Shown piece by piece: positions 1-7,976 of a stretch of 64,000 nt of DNA (its first letter is position 1; each line of letters begins with the position of its first letter). The DNA is from Tenacibaculum sp. AHE14PA (GTDB lineage: Bacteria; Bacteroidota; Bacteroidia; Flavobacteriales; Flavobacteriaceae), in NCBI RefSeq assembly GCF_019278465.1, contig NZ_CP058983.1, positions 496,001-560,000 on the forward strand. Reading direction: 5' to 3'. The notes under the pieces are model-generated. The model made no database searches. It had not been told where the DNA came from and was given only the letters and a program-made list of their open reading frames with translations. The position numbers were made by a program, and so were the translations under genes.

Positions 1-1
1 A

Positions 2-2065
2 ACAACACTTTTACAAAGTTTAGTAGCAACCGAATTTGTAAAAGCGGCAATTGCAGGGCAAGATGCTCCTGTAATTTTAGCTTGTTCTAACAACAACCAA
101 GCAGTTACCAATATTATTGATAGTTTTGTTAATTCTGAAAGCTCGATGGAAGAATTAGCAGCGCGTTGGATTCCTGATTTTAACGGATACGCAACCTATT
201 TGCCTTCTAACTCTAAAAGTGAAAAAGCCTTAAAAAATATCAATTTCTTAAAAGGAAATATGTTTGGTAATGAAGGCACTTTATGCAATCTAGAAGATGA
301 AAAATACCTAAACGAAGCCGAATATTACTTTTTAACAAACTATTGCAATTATTTTAATGCAGAAACAAATTCTTTAGAAGATGTTTGCGATGCATTACAA
401 AACGAGATCATTACCATTGAAGATACATTAATTGACGGAGTTCAGTTTTCTGCCGATTACATAACTTCAATCAATTACATTAATAACATTCTTTTAAACG
501 AAACAGATTATATTCAAAAAGACGCTTTTAAAATAGGTAGTCTTAAAGAATGGCGAACTGTACTTACCAATTTAAAATCAGCCACAAAACAAGCCGATTT
601 TATTGATCAAGTAAAAAAATATTTCAAAACCGATATTGCTGAAAACAGTCAGGATTTTATTTTTAAAATCACTGAAGATACCATTTCTAGTAACGATAAA
701 ACAATTGCTTTTATTAAAGAATGCATCGCTAATTTAAATTTAGCGCTACAAGCAAATCTAAAATTAAAAAACTGGAAAGCTGAAAATAAAATTAAAGGAT
801 TTCCTTTTGTATCAGAAGAACAAATGTGGACCAATGAATATGAAAAAATCAGCTCTAAAGACAATTCGCAACGTTTTTTTTATGATGAGATTGATATGGA
901 GTTACGTCATAAAGCTTTTTTATTAGCAGTTCATTATTGGGAAGCGCGTTGGTTACTAGCTACAAAAGATGCCTTTGAAAATAATACCGAAAAAGGAACA
1001 GGAGAAAATGCTATTAAGAATAAATGGAAACGCAGAGCAATGTTAACACCTTGTTTTGTGGCTACTTTTTATATGGCACCGAGTCATTTTTTATACAGTC
1101 AATTTCAAGGAGAAGATGAAAACGGAAAACCTATTTTCGAATATCTTCCTTTATACAATTTTTTAGATCTTTTAATTATTGATGAAGCTGGTCAGGTAAC
1201 TCCCGAAGTTAGTATCCCTGTATTTTCATTGGCTCAAAAAGCTTTTGTGATAGGCGATTTAAAGCAAATTGAACCTATTTGGTCTATTCCTCAAAAAATT
1301 GACGTTGGTAATTTAACAAGTTTAAACATGCTTCAAAATGAAAATGATGAAGATTATTTAACAAAAATGGGCTTTTTAGCATCGAGTGGTAGCATTATGA
1401 AAATGGCGCAAAATGCCTGTGAATTCGAAACACCTTTAGCTACTGAAAAAGAACAAGGATTGGTGTTATTAGAACACCGAAGATGTAACGATGAAATTAT
1501 TAGTTTTTGTAACGAACTTGCTTACAACGGTATTTTAAAACCTATGAAAGGAAAAGCTAAAGACACTCAAGTTTTCCCATCAATGATGGCGTACCATGTA
1601 GAAGGCTTTAGTGAACGTAAATTTAACAGTCGTTGCAATATAAACGAAGTAAAAGCCATTATCACCTGGTTACAACAAAATAAAGAAAAGATACAAGAAG
1701 CCTATAATATTGAAACTATCGAAAGTGTTTTAGGTATTATCACGCCATTTGCAAGTCAGAAAGGCGAATTATCTAAAGCTTTAACCGAAGCTGGTTTTAA
1801 GGTAAATAACATTAAGCTAGGTACCGTACATGCTCTACAAGGCGCTGAACGAAACATTATATTGTTCAGTTCTGTATATTCTAACGAAGATGAAGGCACT
1901 ATGTTTTTTGAAAAAGACAACAAGCCAAACATGTTAAATGTGGCCGTTTCTAGAGCCAAAGAAAGTTTTATTTTATTTGGTGATACCCAAATTTTTGATG
2001 AAACGAAAAACACTCCTTCTGGTATTTTAAAAAAGCATTTAAACGTGTACGAAATGGAGAAGTAA
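2..2065 (+). CDS. UPF1/DNA2-like SF1 helicase, 3' part (5' end outside window)
   Basis: The frame is open to the left edge, so this is the C-terminal part of a larger ATP-dependent helicase of superfamily 1 (DNA2/NAM7/UPF1-like). The first visible residues TTLLQSLVATEF look like the tail of a Walker A motif whose GxGKT lies off the window. Later motifs are in order: Walker B with DEAGQ (LLIIDEAGQ), motif III (VIGDLKQIEPIW), motif IV region (LLEHRRCNDEI), motif V (LGTVHALQGAE) and motif VI (LNVAVSRAKE). An ATG at 146 is internal and would leave out the ATP-binding site. The protein should unwind nucleic acid in the cytoplasm; substrate unknown. It is followed by a 400-bp gap rich in palindromes. 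Confidence 0.85.
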   Translation, partial: TTLLQSLVATEFVKAAIAGQDAPVILACSNNNQAVTNIIDSFVNSESSMEELAARWIPDFNGYATYLPSNSKSEKALKNINFLKGNMFGNEGTLCNLEDEKYLNEAEYYFLTNYCNYFNAETNSLEDVCDALQNEIITIEDTLIDGVQFSADYITSINYINNILLNETDYIQKDAFKIGSLKEWRTVLTNLKSATKQADFIDQVKKYFKTDIAENSQDFIFKITEDTISSNDKTIAFIKECIANLNLALQANLKLKNWKAENKIKGFPFVSEEQMWTNEYEKISSKDNSQRFFYDEIDMELRHKAFLLAVHYWEARWLLATKDAFENNTEKGTGENAIKNKWKRRAMLTPCFVATFYMAPSHFLYSQFQGEDENGKPIFEYLPLYNFLDLLIIDEAGQVTPEVSIPVFSLAQKAFVIGDLKQIEPIWSIPQKIDVGNLTSLNMLQNENDEDYLTKMGFLASSGSIMKMAQNACEFETPLATEKEQGLVLLEHRRCNDEIISFCNELAYNGILKPMKGKAKDTQVFPSMMAYHVEGFSERKFNSRCNINEVKAIITWLQQNKEKIQEAYNIETIESVLGIITPFASQKGELSKALTEAGFKVNNIKLGTVHALQGAERNIILFSSVYSNEDEGTMFFEKDNKPNMLNVAVSRAKESFILFGDTQIFDETKNTPSGILKKHLNVYEMEK

Positions 2066-2122
2066 TATTTAAGAACCTGTTTAAATTTCATTTAAAAACA
2101 TTTTATAGCTGAAAACCGAATC

Positions 2123-2213
2123 CGTCTAACTGAATTTATTTCAGTTTCGCATCCTAATTTAGCTTAGCTTATTTATTAACTTTATGCGATGCTGAAATAA
2201 ATTCAGCATGACG
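2123..2213. repeat. Imperfect long inverted repeat (intergenic palindromic element)
   Basis: The arm at 2130-2152 (core CTGAATTTATTTCAG) is matched by the reverse complement at 2184-2206 (core CTGAAATAAATTCAG) with two mismatches over 23 bp. The outer CGTC/GACG bases at 2123-2126 and 2210-2213 extend the pairing, and each core is itself nearly palindromic. Transcribed, it would make a large hairpin about 60 bp after the helicase stop. It resembles the dispersed palindromes common between genes in Flavobacteriaceae; it could also help terminate the helicase transcript. Confidence 0.6.
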
Positions 2214-2278
2214 TTTGAATATTAAAAAAACACTTTAATTAAAGTTTAAACAGACTATAAAGCTCTTATATTTTTTTG

Positions 2279-2380
2279 GAAGCTATTTCCCGCTTTCCGT
2301 GCTCGCTCTCTGCGAGGAGCTCAAACAAACACTACAATCGGGGCTAAGTCTATTTATTCAGTTTTGTCTTTAATTATAAG
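2279..2380. repeat. Probable flavobacterial dispersed intergenic repeat (degenerate)
   Basis: The stretch beginning AGCTATTTCCCGCTTTCCG at 2281 and continuing to GGGGCTAAG (2340-2348) and CAGTTTTGTC (around 2360) resembles, from memory, a noncoding dispersed element found in many flavobacterial genomes (AGCTATTTCC-GCT-TCCG ... ATC-GGGCTAA ... TTTTGTC). No credible gene lies in 2066-2467; besides this the gap holds the inverted repeat at 2123-2213 and a terminator. The identification is recognition only and needs a genome-wide copy search. Confidence 0.4.
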
Positions 2381-2411
2381 ACCTATTTTATCCTTTAGAA
2401 AACAAGAACAC

Positions 2412-2446
2412 AAAAAAAAGGAACGATCAAAATCGTTCCTTTTTTA
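2412..2446. terminator. Bidirectional intrinsic terminator
   Basis: Stem AGGAACGAT (2419-2427) pairs perfectly with ATCGTTCCT (2432-2440) around a CAAA loop. An A-run lies to the left and a T-run to the right, so it can work on both strands. It sits 22 bp beyond the rocD stop, its likely main client. Confidence 0.85.
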
Positions 2447-2467
2447 TATTTTTAAGATTCTAAAAAA

Positions 2468-3748
2468 TTATTTTTTAAAATCAGAAATTGTTGTCTTAAT
2501 AATATCGATACACTCCATTAATTGCGCTTCCGTCATTACTAAAGGTGGCGCAAAACGAATAATATTTCCGTGTGTTGGTTTTGCTAATAAACCGTTATCA
2601 CGTAATTTCATACAAATATCCCAAGCAGTAGAGCTATCTTCAGTATCGTTAATTAAAATAGCATTTAACAACCCTTTACCTCTTACCGATTTTACTAAAT
2701 CATTACCTTTTGCAAACTCAGACAATTCTGTTCTAAAAATCTCACCCAAAGTATATGCTTTTTCTGCTAAATTTTCTTCCTGAACAACTTCTAAGGCAGC
2801 AATAGCAACAGCCGCTGCAACTGGATTACCACCAAAAGTAGAACCATGGTTTCCTGGTTTAATAACATTCATAATGTTATCATTTGCTAATACAGCAGAA
2901 ACTGGATAAGCGCCTCCTGAAAGTGCTTTTCCTAAAATTAAAATATCCGCTTTTATTTCTGGTTCACCAGAACAATTTTTATCTGCACATGAACAATTAC
3001 CACAAGTAGCCAATAAACGACCTGTTCTTGCAATTCCTGTTTGTACTTCATCAGCAATAAAAAGCACATTATGCTTAGCACATAATGCTTTTGCCGCTGC
3101 TAAATATCCTTCGGTTGGCACATATACACCTGCTTCACCTTGAATTGGCTCTACTAAGAAACCTGCAATATTTTTATCACTTTCTAAAACTTCTTCTAAA
3201 GCTTTTAAGTTATCATATTCTATTTTAATAAACCCATCTGTGTAAGGTCCAAAGTTCTTACGCGCTACAGGGTCATTAGAAAAAGAGATGATAGTTGTTG
3301 TACGCCCGTGAAAGTTATTTTCACAAACTACTATTTGTGCATCATTTTCATCAATACCTTTTACTTCATATGCCCACTTTCTACATAATTTCAAAGCAGT
3401 TTCTACCGCTTCTGCACCTGTATTCATTGGCAATAATTTATCGAAACCAAAAAGTTCGGTAGCAAATTTTTCATATTTACCTAACATGTCGTTATAAAAT
3501 GCACGAGAAGTTAAGGTTAATGTTTTTGCTTGCTCTACCATTGCTCCAACAATTCTTGGATGACAATGTCCTTGGTTTACTGCAGAATATGCAGATAAGA
3601 AGTCGTAATACTTTTTACCTTCAACATCCCATACATGTACACCTTCACCTTTACTAAGTACTACTGGTAACGGGTGGTAGTTATGTGCTCCGTATTTACT
3701 CTCTAATTCAATCGCTTGTTGCGAAGTTAATTGGTCTAAAACAGCCAT
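2468..3748 (-). CDS. rocD: Ornithine aminotransferase
   Basis: PLP-dependent class III aminotransferase that turns ornithine plus 2-oxoglutarate into glutamate semialdehyde plus glutamate (arginine/proline metabolism, cytoplasm). Its 426 residues match the family. Visible landmarks are NTGAEAVETALKL (109-121), NNFHGRTTT (144-152), the cofactor aspartate in ADEVQTG (D233) and the Schiff-base lysine in LGKALSGG (K274). An insertion before that lysine carries four cysteines (C249, C252, C254, C259, pattern CxxCxCx4C). I recall similar Cys-rich insertions in other Bacteroidetes homologues; it could hold a metal but that is unproven. The gene stands alone, with its own promoter about 120 nt upstream and a terminator just beyond the stop. 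Confidence 0.95.
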   Translation of the reverse strand: MAVLDQLTSQQAIELESKYGAHNYHPLPVVLSKGEGVHVWDVEGKKYYDFLSAYSAVNQGHCHPRIVGAMVEQAKTLTLTSRAFYNDMLGKYEKFATELFGFDKLLPMNTGAEAVETALKLCRKWAYEVKGIDENDAQIVVCENNFHGRTTTIISFSNDPVARKNFGPYTDGFIKIEYDNLKALEEVLESDKNIAGFLVEPIQGEAGVYVPTEGYLAAAKALCAKHNVLFIADEVQTGIARTGRLLATCGNCSCADKNCSGEPEIKADILILGKALSGGAYPVSAVLANDNIMNVIKPGNHGSTFGGNPVAAAVAIAALEVVQEENLAEKAYTLGEIFRTELSEFAKGNDLVKSVRGKGLLNAILINDTEDSSTAWDICMKLRDNGLLAKPTHGNIIRFAPPLVMTEAQLMECIDIIKTTISDFKK

Positions 3749-3875
3749 TTTTAAAATAATTTTTAATTCATAAAAAACTATTCCTGTTCTACCTTTATTC
3801 TTTCAATAGTATTGTATAACCTTATATTTATAAACTTTGAAAAAGCAGCGTGGGAAAGAAATCATCCCTAAAAAA

Positions 3876-3905
3876 CAAAACTATTAAATTTTAGCGACTT
3901 TACAA
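3876..3905 (-). promoter_or_regulatory. Promoter of rocD
   Basis: On the minus strand a -7 box TAGTTTTG (3883 to 3876) is preceded at 19 bp by TTG (3905 to 3903), matching the Bacteroidetes consensus TTG-N17-23-TAnnTTTG. It predicts a leader of about 120 nt before the rocD start, long for this window. Confidence 0.6.
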
Positions 3906-3972
3906 GAATCAAAGTATCTTAAATGAGTTAAAGTTAATTTTAGATGAATCACTGATAACAATAAAATAGCTT

Positions 3973-3980
3973 TAAATTTG
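3973..3980 (+). promoter_or_regulatory. -7 promoter box before the lipocalin-like gene
   Basis: TAAATTTG matches TAnnTTTG and ends 23 bp before the ATG at 4004. No TTG is seen at the proper distance, so this is a partial match. Confidence 0.45.
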
Positions 3981-4003
3981 TATCATATTTAAAAACACAG
4001 AAC

Positions 4004-4480
4004 ATGAAAAAAATTTTAACAATTTTAGTAGCTTCAGTGCTATTTATTAGCTGTAAATCTACTTCAGTCGTAAATACTAAGTTAGATGGAAAAACGGAGC
4101 GAATGCTTAAAGGAGATTGGATAATGACTTCAGTTAACTTTCCTGGTTCAGACTATTTAAAAGTAAATTCATTTAATATAGAAGATTCTAAATGTTTTAT
4201 TGGTAGTAATTGGAGCTTTGTTTCTAATAACAATAAAGGTCAAATGAGCCTTAATAATCAAGCTACTTCTTGTAGAGAATTTAATTCTCCAATAACTTGG
4301 TATATTAATAAAAGTGGTGAATTTGTTTTAAAAATAATTAATGACCACAAGGCAAAAAAAGTTAACACTGGTTTTGTGTTAAGTATTAATAATGTAACAG
4401 AAACAAGTTTCGATCTAGTTGATAAAATTAATGTCGCTAGCGAGATTAAAAATATAAAATATTCATTTCAAAGAAAATAA
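4004..4480 (+). CDS. Lipocalin-like lipoprotein
   Basis: A 158-residue secreted lipoprotein: basic start MKK, hydrophobic core, and lipobox LFISC with the lipidated cysteine at residue 17. The mature part opens with LKGDWIMTSVNFPG, typical of the small lipocalin-like family of Bacteroidetes, whose members form a short beta-barrel at the outer membrane. Two further cysteines (in SKCFIG and TSCREF) could form a disulfide. The ligand is not known. It is followed after 17 bp by an OmpA-like lipoprotein gene, so the two are probably co-transcribed and share the terminator at 5211-5243. Confidence 0.75.
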   Translation: MKKILTILVASVLFISCKSTSVVNTKLDGKTERMLKGDWIMTSVNFPGSDYLKVNSFNIEDSKCFIGSNWSFVSNNNKGQMSLNNQATSCREFNSPITWYINKSGEFVLKIINDHKAKKVNTGFVLSINNVTETSFDLVDKINVASEIKNIKYSFQRK

Positions 4481-4497
4481 TTTAAAAAAATTACATC

Positions 4498-5193
4498 ATG
4501 AAAAAAACAATTATATACAGTTTATTCGCATTAGTTATAACTAGTAGTGTTATTACTTCTTGTAACTCAGTTAAAAATGCCAACAACACTCAAAAAGGTG
4601 CTGCTATTGGTACTACTGCAGGAGCTCTTTTAGGTGCTGTTCTTGGTAACAATGTAGGAAGCGGAAAAAATTCTGAATTAGGTGCCGTATTAGGTGGCGT
4701 TATTGGTGGAGTTGCAGGTGGAGTTATCGGTAATAAAATGGATAAACAAGCCCGTGAAATTGAAAAAGCATTACCTGGTGCAGAAGTAGAAAGAGTTGGT
4801 GAAGGAATTATGTTAACCTTAGGTGAAAATGCTGTTAGATTTAACACCAATCAATCTACCTTAACAACATCAGCTAAAGCAAACCTAAATAAATTAGTAC
4901 CTGTTTTTAATAACTATAAAAACACAAACATTGTTATTTATGGTTACACAGATATTACTGGTAAAGCAGAATATAATCAGGCGCTTTCAGCAAGAAGAGC
5001 TAGTTCTGTAAAAAACTATTTATCACAAATGGGAATTGACATCACAAGATTCGAAACCAAAGGTTTAGGTATTCAAGACCCTATTGCTTCTAATGAAACA
5101 TCTGAAGGTAGAAGTAAAAACAGACGTGTGGAGTTTGCGATTTTAGCAAATGAAAAAATGGTTAAAGAAGCTAAAAAAGAAGCAGGAAATTAA
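4498..5193 (+). CDS. OmpA-family lipoprotein with glycine zipper
   Basis: This 231-residue protein has a lipoprotein signal (SVITSC, lipidation at about residue 22). A glycine-zipper segment follows (about 34-82, many GAxxGAxxG steps such as GGVIGGVAGGVIGNKM). Next comes a C-terminal OmpA domain (about 105-220) with the peptidoglycan-binding features YGYTDITG, LSARRASSVKNYL and SKNRRVEF. It resembles YiaD-type proteins and likely tethers the outer membrane to peptidoglycan via diaminopimelate. It forms a pair with the lipocalin-like lipoprotein upstream and ends at a strong terminator. Confidence 0.85.
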   Translation: MKKTIIYSLFALVITSSVITSCNSVKNANNTQKGAAIGTTAGALLGAVLGNNVGSGKNSELGAVLGGVIGGVAGGVIGNKMDKQAREIEKALPGAEVERVGEGIMLTLGENAVRFNTNQSTLTTSAKANLNKLVPVFNNYKNTNIVIYGYTDITGKAEYNQALSARRASSVKNYLSQMGIDITRFETKGLGIQDPIASNETSEGRSKNRRVEFAILANEKMVKEAKKEAGN

Positions 5194-5210
5194 ACAACAT
5201 ATTTCTTTCA

Positions 5211-5243
5211 AAAAAAAGACTACTCAAATGAGTAGTCTTTTTT
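5211..5243 (+). terminator. Intrinsic terminator after the OmpA-like gene
   Basis: Stem GACTACTC (5218-5225), loop AAAT, stem GAGTAGTC (5230-5237), then six T. The A-run on the left makes it symmetrical. Confidence 0.85.
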
Positions 5244-5275
5244 GTATCAACAAACCATATCTTTTCATAATTTTG
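5242..5275 (+). promoter_or_regulatory. Promoter of the RNA methyltransferase operon
   Basis: TTG (5242-5244), 23-bp spacer, TAATTTTG (5268-5275): a full Bacteroidetes-type promoter. The TTG is within the tail of the preceding terminator. The ATG at 5299 follows 23 bp after the -7 box. Confidence 0.6.
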
Positions 5276-5298
5276 CAATCCATAAATTATAGTTTACA

Positions 5299-6750
5299 AT
5301 GCCACGTAGAGAACGAAATAAGTTTGTTAAAAAAAATCAAGTTTTAGAATTAAAAATTGAAGATTATGCCTTCGGCGGAAAAGGAATTGCGAGAATTCAT
5401 TCTGAAGAAGGAAGCTTTGTTGTTTTTGTTCCTAACACATTACCAGGGCAATTAGTAAAAGCTCAAATTGGTAAATCGAGTAAAAAATATGCCGAAGCAA
5501 AATTAATTGATGTTTTAGAACCTTCTGAAAATGAAGTTGAAGTTCCGTTTCAAGACATTCCTGGTGCTCCGTATATTCAATTACCAATCGATTTACAACA
5601 TCAATATAAAAAAGAAAGCACCTTATCCTTATTTCAAAGAATAGGGAAAGTTGAAAATATTGAGGACTTGTTTGATGAATTTATTACTTCACCAAATGTA
5701 TTTCATTATCGAAATAAAATGGAGTATGGTTTTTCGGCTATTGGTTACGACAGAGAAAATAAAACAGATGCTGACTTTTTTACCTTAGGATTTAAACGTC
5801 GCGGAGTTTGGTGGATGGGAGATAATTTAGATAAAGATTCTGGATTATTTGACGCTCAAGTTGAGGATAATTTAAAGGTAATTCGAGAATACTGTGAAAA
5901 AACCGGTTTAACTCCTTGGCACGGACCTAAAAAAGAAGGTTTCTTTAGGTACTTTGTAGTTCGTAAATCTCACAAAACAAGCGAGTTACTATTTAATTTA
6001 GTAACGACATCTTACGACTTACCTAAATTTGATATGCAAGCTTTTGTTGCATTGTTAAAAGATATTTTTGGTGATCGTTTAGCCGGTTTATTACATACTA
6101 TAAATGATGAAGTTGGTGATAGAACAATAGCTACATCTGGAAGTATAGAATTAGTTACCGGAAAAGATAAAATTGTAGAAGAATTATTAGGTTTAAATTT
6201 TGAAATTAGTATGAAAAGCTTCTTTCAAACAAACCCTAAATCTGCCGAAAAATTATACACAAAAGTTGTTGATTATGCTTTAGAAAATAAAGAGGCTATA
6301 GACAATACTGTGGTAATGGATCTTTTTTGTGGTACCGGAACTATTGGTCAAATTTTAGCATCAAAAAGCGAAAATGCAAAAATAGTTGGTGTTGATATTG
6401 TTGCATCAGCAATTGAAGATGCTAAGAAAAATGCAAAGCGAAACAACATAGAAGGTTTACAATTTTATGCTGCCGATGTTGGTAAATTCTTAAAAGAACA
6501 CCCACAATATCAGAATAAAATTAGAACAATTATCTTAGATCCAGCTCGTGCAGGTATTGCTCCGAAAACATTAACCAAAATCATCAACTTAAATGCAGAT
6601 AGAATGGTTTATGTATCTTGTAACCCAGCAACGCAAGCACGTGATACGGAACAACTAATGCAGGCAGGTTACTTTATTAAAAAAATTAGTTTAGTAGATC
6701 AGTTTCCACATACAGCACATATAGAAACCGTTGTTTTATTTGAAAAATAA
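5299..6750 (+). CDS. 23S rRNA uracil-5-methyltransferase family (RumA/RlmD-like)
   Basis: A SAM-dependent RNA m5U methyltransferase of the TrmA/RlmC/RlmD family (483 residues). A TRAM domain (about 8-70, with EDYAFGGKGIARI) binds RNA. The catalytic domain has the SAM motif MDLFCGTGTIG, the LDPARAG motif and the nucleophile in YVSCNPATQ (C441). Oddly, the stretch that in RumA/RlmD holds the 4Fe-4S cysteines reads VPFQDIPGAPYIQLPID (around residues 82-100) and has none. The exact target base is therefore uncertain (RlmD U1939 is the usual guess). It heads an operon with DUF6452 (7 bp later) and DUF6048. Confidence 0.85.
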   Translation: MPRRERNKFVKKNQVLELKIEDYAFGGKGIARIHSEEGSFVVFVPNTLPGQLVKAQIGKSSKKYAEAKLIDVLEPSENEVEVPFQDIPGAPYIQLPIDLQHQYKKESTLSLFQRIGKVENIEDLFDEFITSPNVFHYRNKMEYGFSAIGYDRENKTDADFFTLGFKRRGVWWMGDNLDKDSGLFDAQVEDNLKVIREYCEKTGLTPWHGPKKEGFFRYFVVRKSHKTSELLFNLVTTSYDLPKFDMQAFVALLKDIFGDRLAGLLHTINDEVGDRTIATSGSIELVTGKDKIVEELLGLNFEISMKSFFQTNPKSAEKLYTKVVDYALENKEAIDNTVVMDLFCGTGTIGQILASKSENAKIVGVDIVASAIEDAKKNAKRNNIEGLQFYAADVGKFLKEHPQYQNKIRTIILDPARAGIAPKTLTKIINLNADRMVYVSCNPATQARDTEQLMQAGYFIKKISLVDQFPHTAHIETVVLFEK

Positions 6751-6757
6751 ATCTTAA

Positions 6758-7237
6758 ATGAAAAAATACCTCTTTATTATATTTACTTGTTTGATAGGAA
6801 TTTCATCTTGTGAAAAGGATGATTTCTGTGTTCAAGATTCTATAACACCTAATTTAGTTTTGCGCTTTTATGATAAAGACGATGTATTTCAACTAAAACA
6901 AGTGGAACGTTTTTCTATAATAGCCCAAGGAAAAACAGACAGCCTTTTTACAAATAGAACTACAGATAGTATTGCTATTCCGTTAAATTCTTTATCTGAA
7001 GAAACTGTTTACACACTTAAAATGAATAATATTGATGGTAGTAAAGCTACAAACCAAACAGCAACACTTACTATAAAATATGATTCTGAAGATGATTATA
7101 TTTCTCGTTCTTGTGGTTTTAGAGTTGTATTTAAAGATGTAAATCTAGAACACACAGGTTGGATAAATAATTTATCTACTTCAACAATTTCAAATATTAA
7201 TAATCAAACAAACGCGCATGTACAAGTATATTATTAG
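6758..7237 (+). CDS. DUF6452 family lipoprotein
   Basis: A 159-residue predicted lipoprotein with lipobox IGISSC (lipidation at residue 18). Recognised as DUF6452 from the start of the mature protein (EKDDFCVQDSITPNLVLRFYD) and the late cysteine in SRSCGFRV. The function is unknown. It starts 7 bp after the methyltransferase stop and overlaps the next gene by 20 bp, which implies translational coupling. The pairing of DUF6452 and DUF6048 is, as I recall, conserved in Flavobacteriaceae. Confidence 0.75.
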   Translation: MKKYLFIIFTCLIGISSCEKDDFCVQDSITPNLVLRFYDKDDVFQLKQVERFSIIAQGKTDSLFTNRTTDSIAIPLNSLSEETVYTLKMNNIDGSKATNQTATLTIKYDSEDDYISRSCGFRVVFKDVNLEHTGWINNLSTSTISNINNQTNAHVQVYY

Positions 7238-7916
7238 TCTCTGTTTGATTGTTATTTATGCAAATGGGTATTCACAAAAAAAAGAAATATCAGAAGCGAA
7301 AAAAGATAGTATAACATATAAAACTGGTTACGGATTACGTTTAGGTGTTGATATTAGCCGACCTGTATTAGCAATCGTTGATAAAAGTTATAGCGGTTTA
7401 GAATTGGTCGCTGATTATCGTGTTTCTAAAAAATGGTATATAGCTACCGAGCTTGGCTATGAAGAGGAAATAACCTTTGAAGACTTTACTAAATCAACAT
7501 CAAAAGGAAGCTTTATAAGACTTGGTGCAAATTTTAATGCCTACCAAAACTGGTTAGACATGAATAACGAAATTTATGTAGGTATGCGTTATGGTTTTGC
7601 TCTTTTCGATCAGACTTTAAACAGCTATCAATCAAATGTAGGAAGCACTTATTTTCCGTCTAACACTATTGAAACTCCTATTACAGAAACAGGTTTAACT
7701 GCTCATTGGACTGAATTTCAATTAGGTATAAAGGTTGAGACTTTTAAAAATTTATTTTTAAGCGCAGGCTTTTCTTATAAAATAATGCTAAGTTTAGATG
7801 ATCAGAAGAACTTTAAAACCTTGTATGCTCCAGGTTTTAATCGCGTATTTGAAAGCAACACTGGTTTTGGTTTCAATTACACAATCTCATATTTAATACC
7901 TTTTGTTAATAAGTAA
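7218..7916 (+). CDS. DUF6048 family outer-membrane-type protein
   Basis: A 232-residue exported protein with a signal peptide (cleavage probably after NGYSQ, around residue 20). Its amphipathic beta-strand pattern (YGLRLGVDISRP, YIATELGY, IRLGANFNAY, YVGMRYGFALF, FLSAGFSYKIML) ends in an aromatic strand, as in small outer-membrane beta-barrels. Family assignment DUF6048 rests on recognition of this pattern and on its position right after DUF6452. The ATG lies inside the upstream gene (20-bp overlap). Function unknown; the two likely form an envelope unit. Confidence 0.7.
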   Translation: MYKYIISLCLIVIYANGYSQKKEISEAKKDSITYKTGYGLRLGVDISRPVLAIVDKSYSGLELVADYRVSKKWYIATELGYEEEITFEDFTKSTSKGSFIRLGANFNAYQNWLDMNNEIYVGMRYGFALFDQTLNSYQSNVGSTYFPSNTIETPITETGLTAHWTEFQLGIKVETFKNLFLSAGFSYKIMLSLDDQKNFKTLYAPGFNRVFESNTGFGFNYTISYLIPFVNK

Positions 7917-7976
7917 TTTTAGAGCTTACAGTTGATTTCATTAACTTTACACTCTGAATAATTAAACTTATTAACA

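Noticed and set aside
2364..2783. 139-codon plus-strand frame
   Set aside because: It spans the terminator and lies antisense to rocD; no signal, no family, and rocD is certain.
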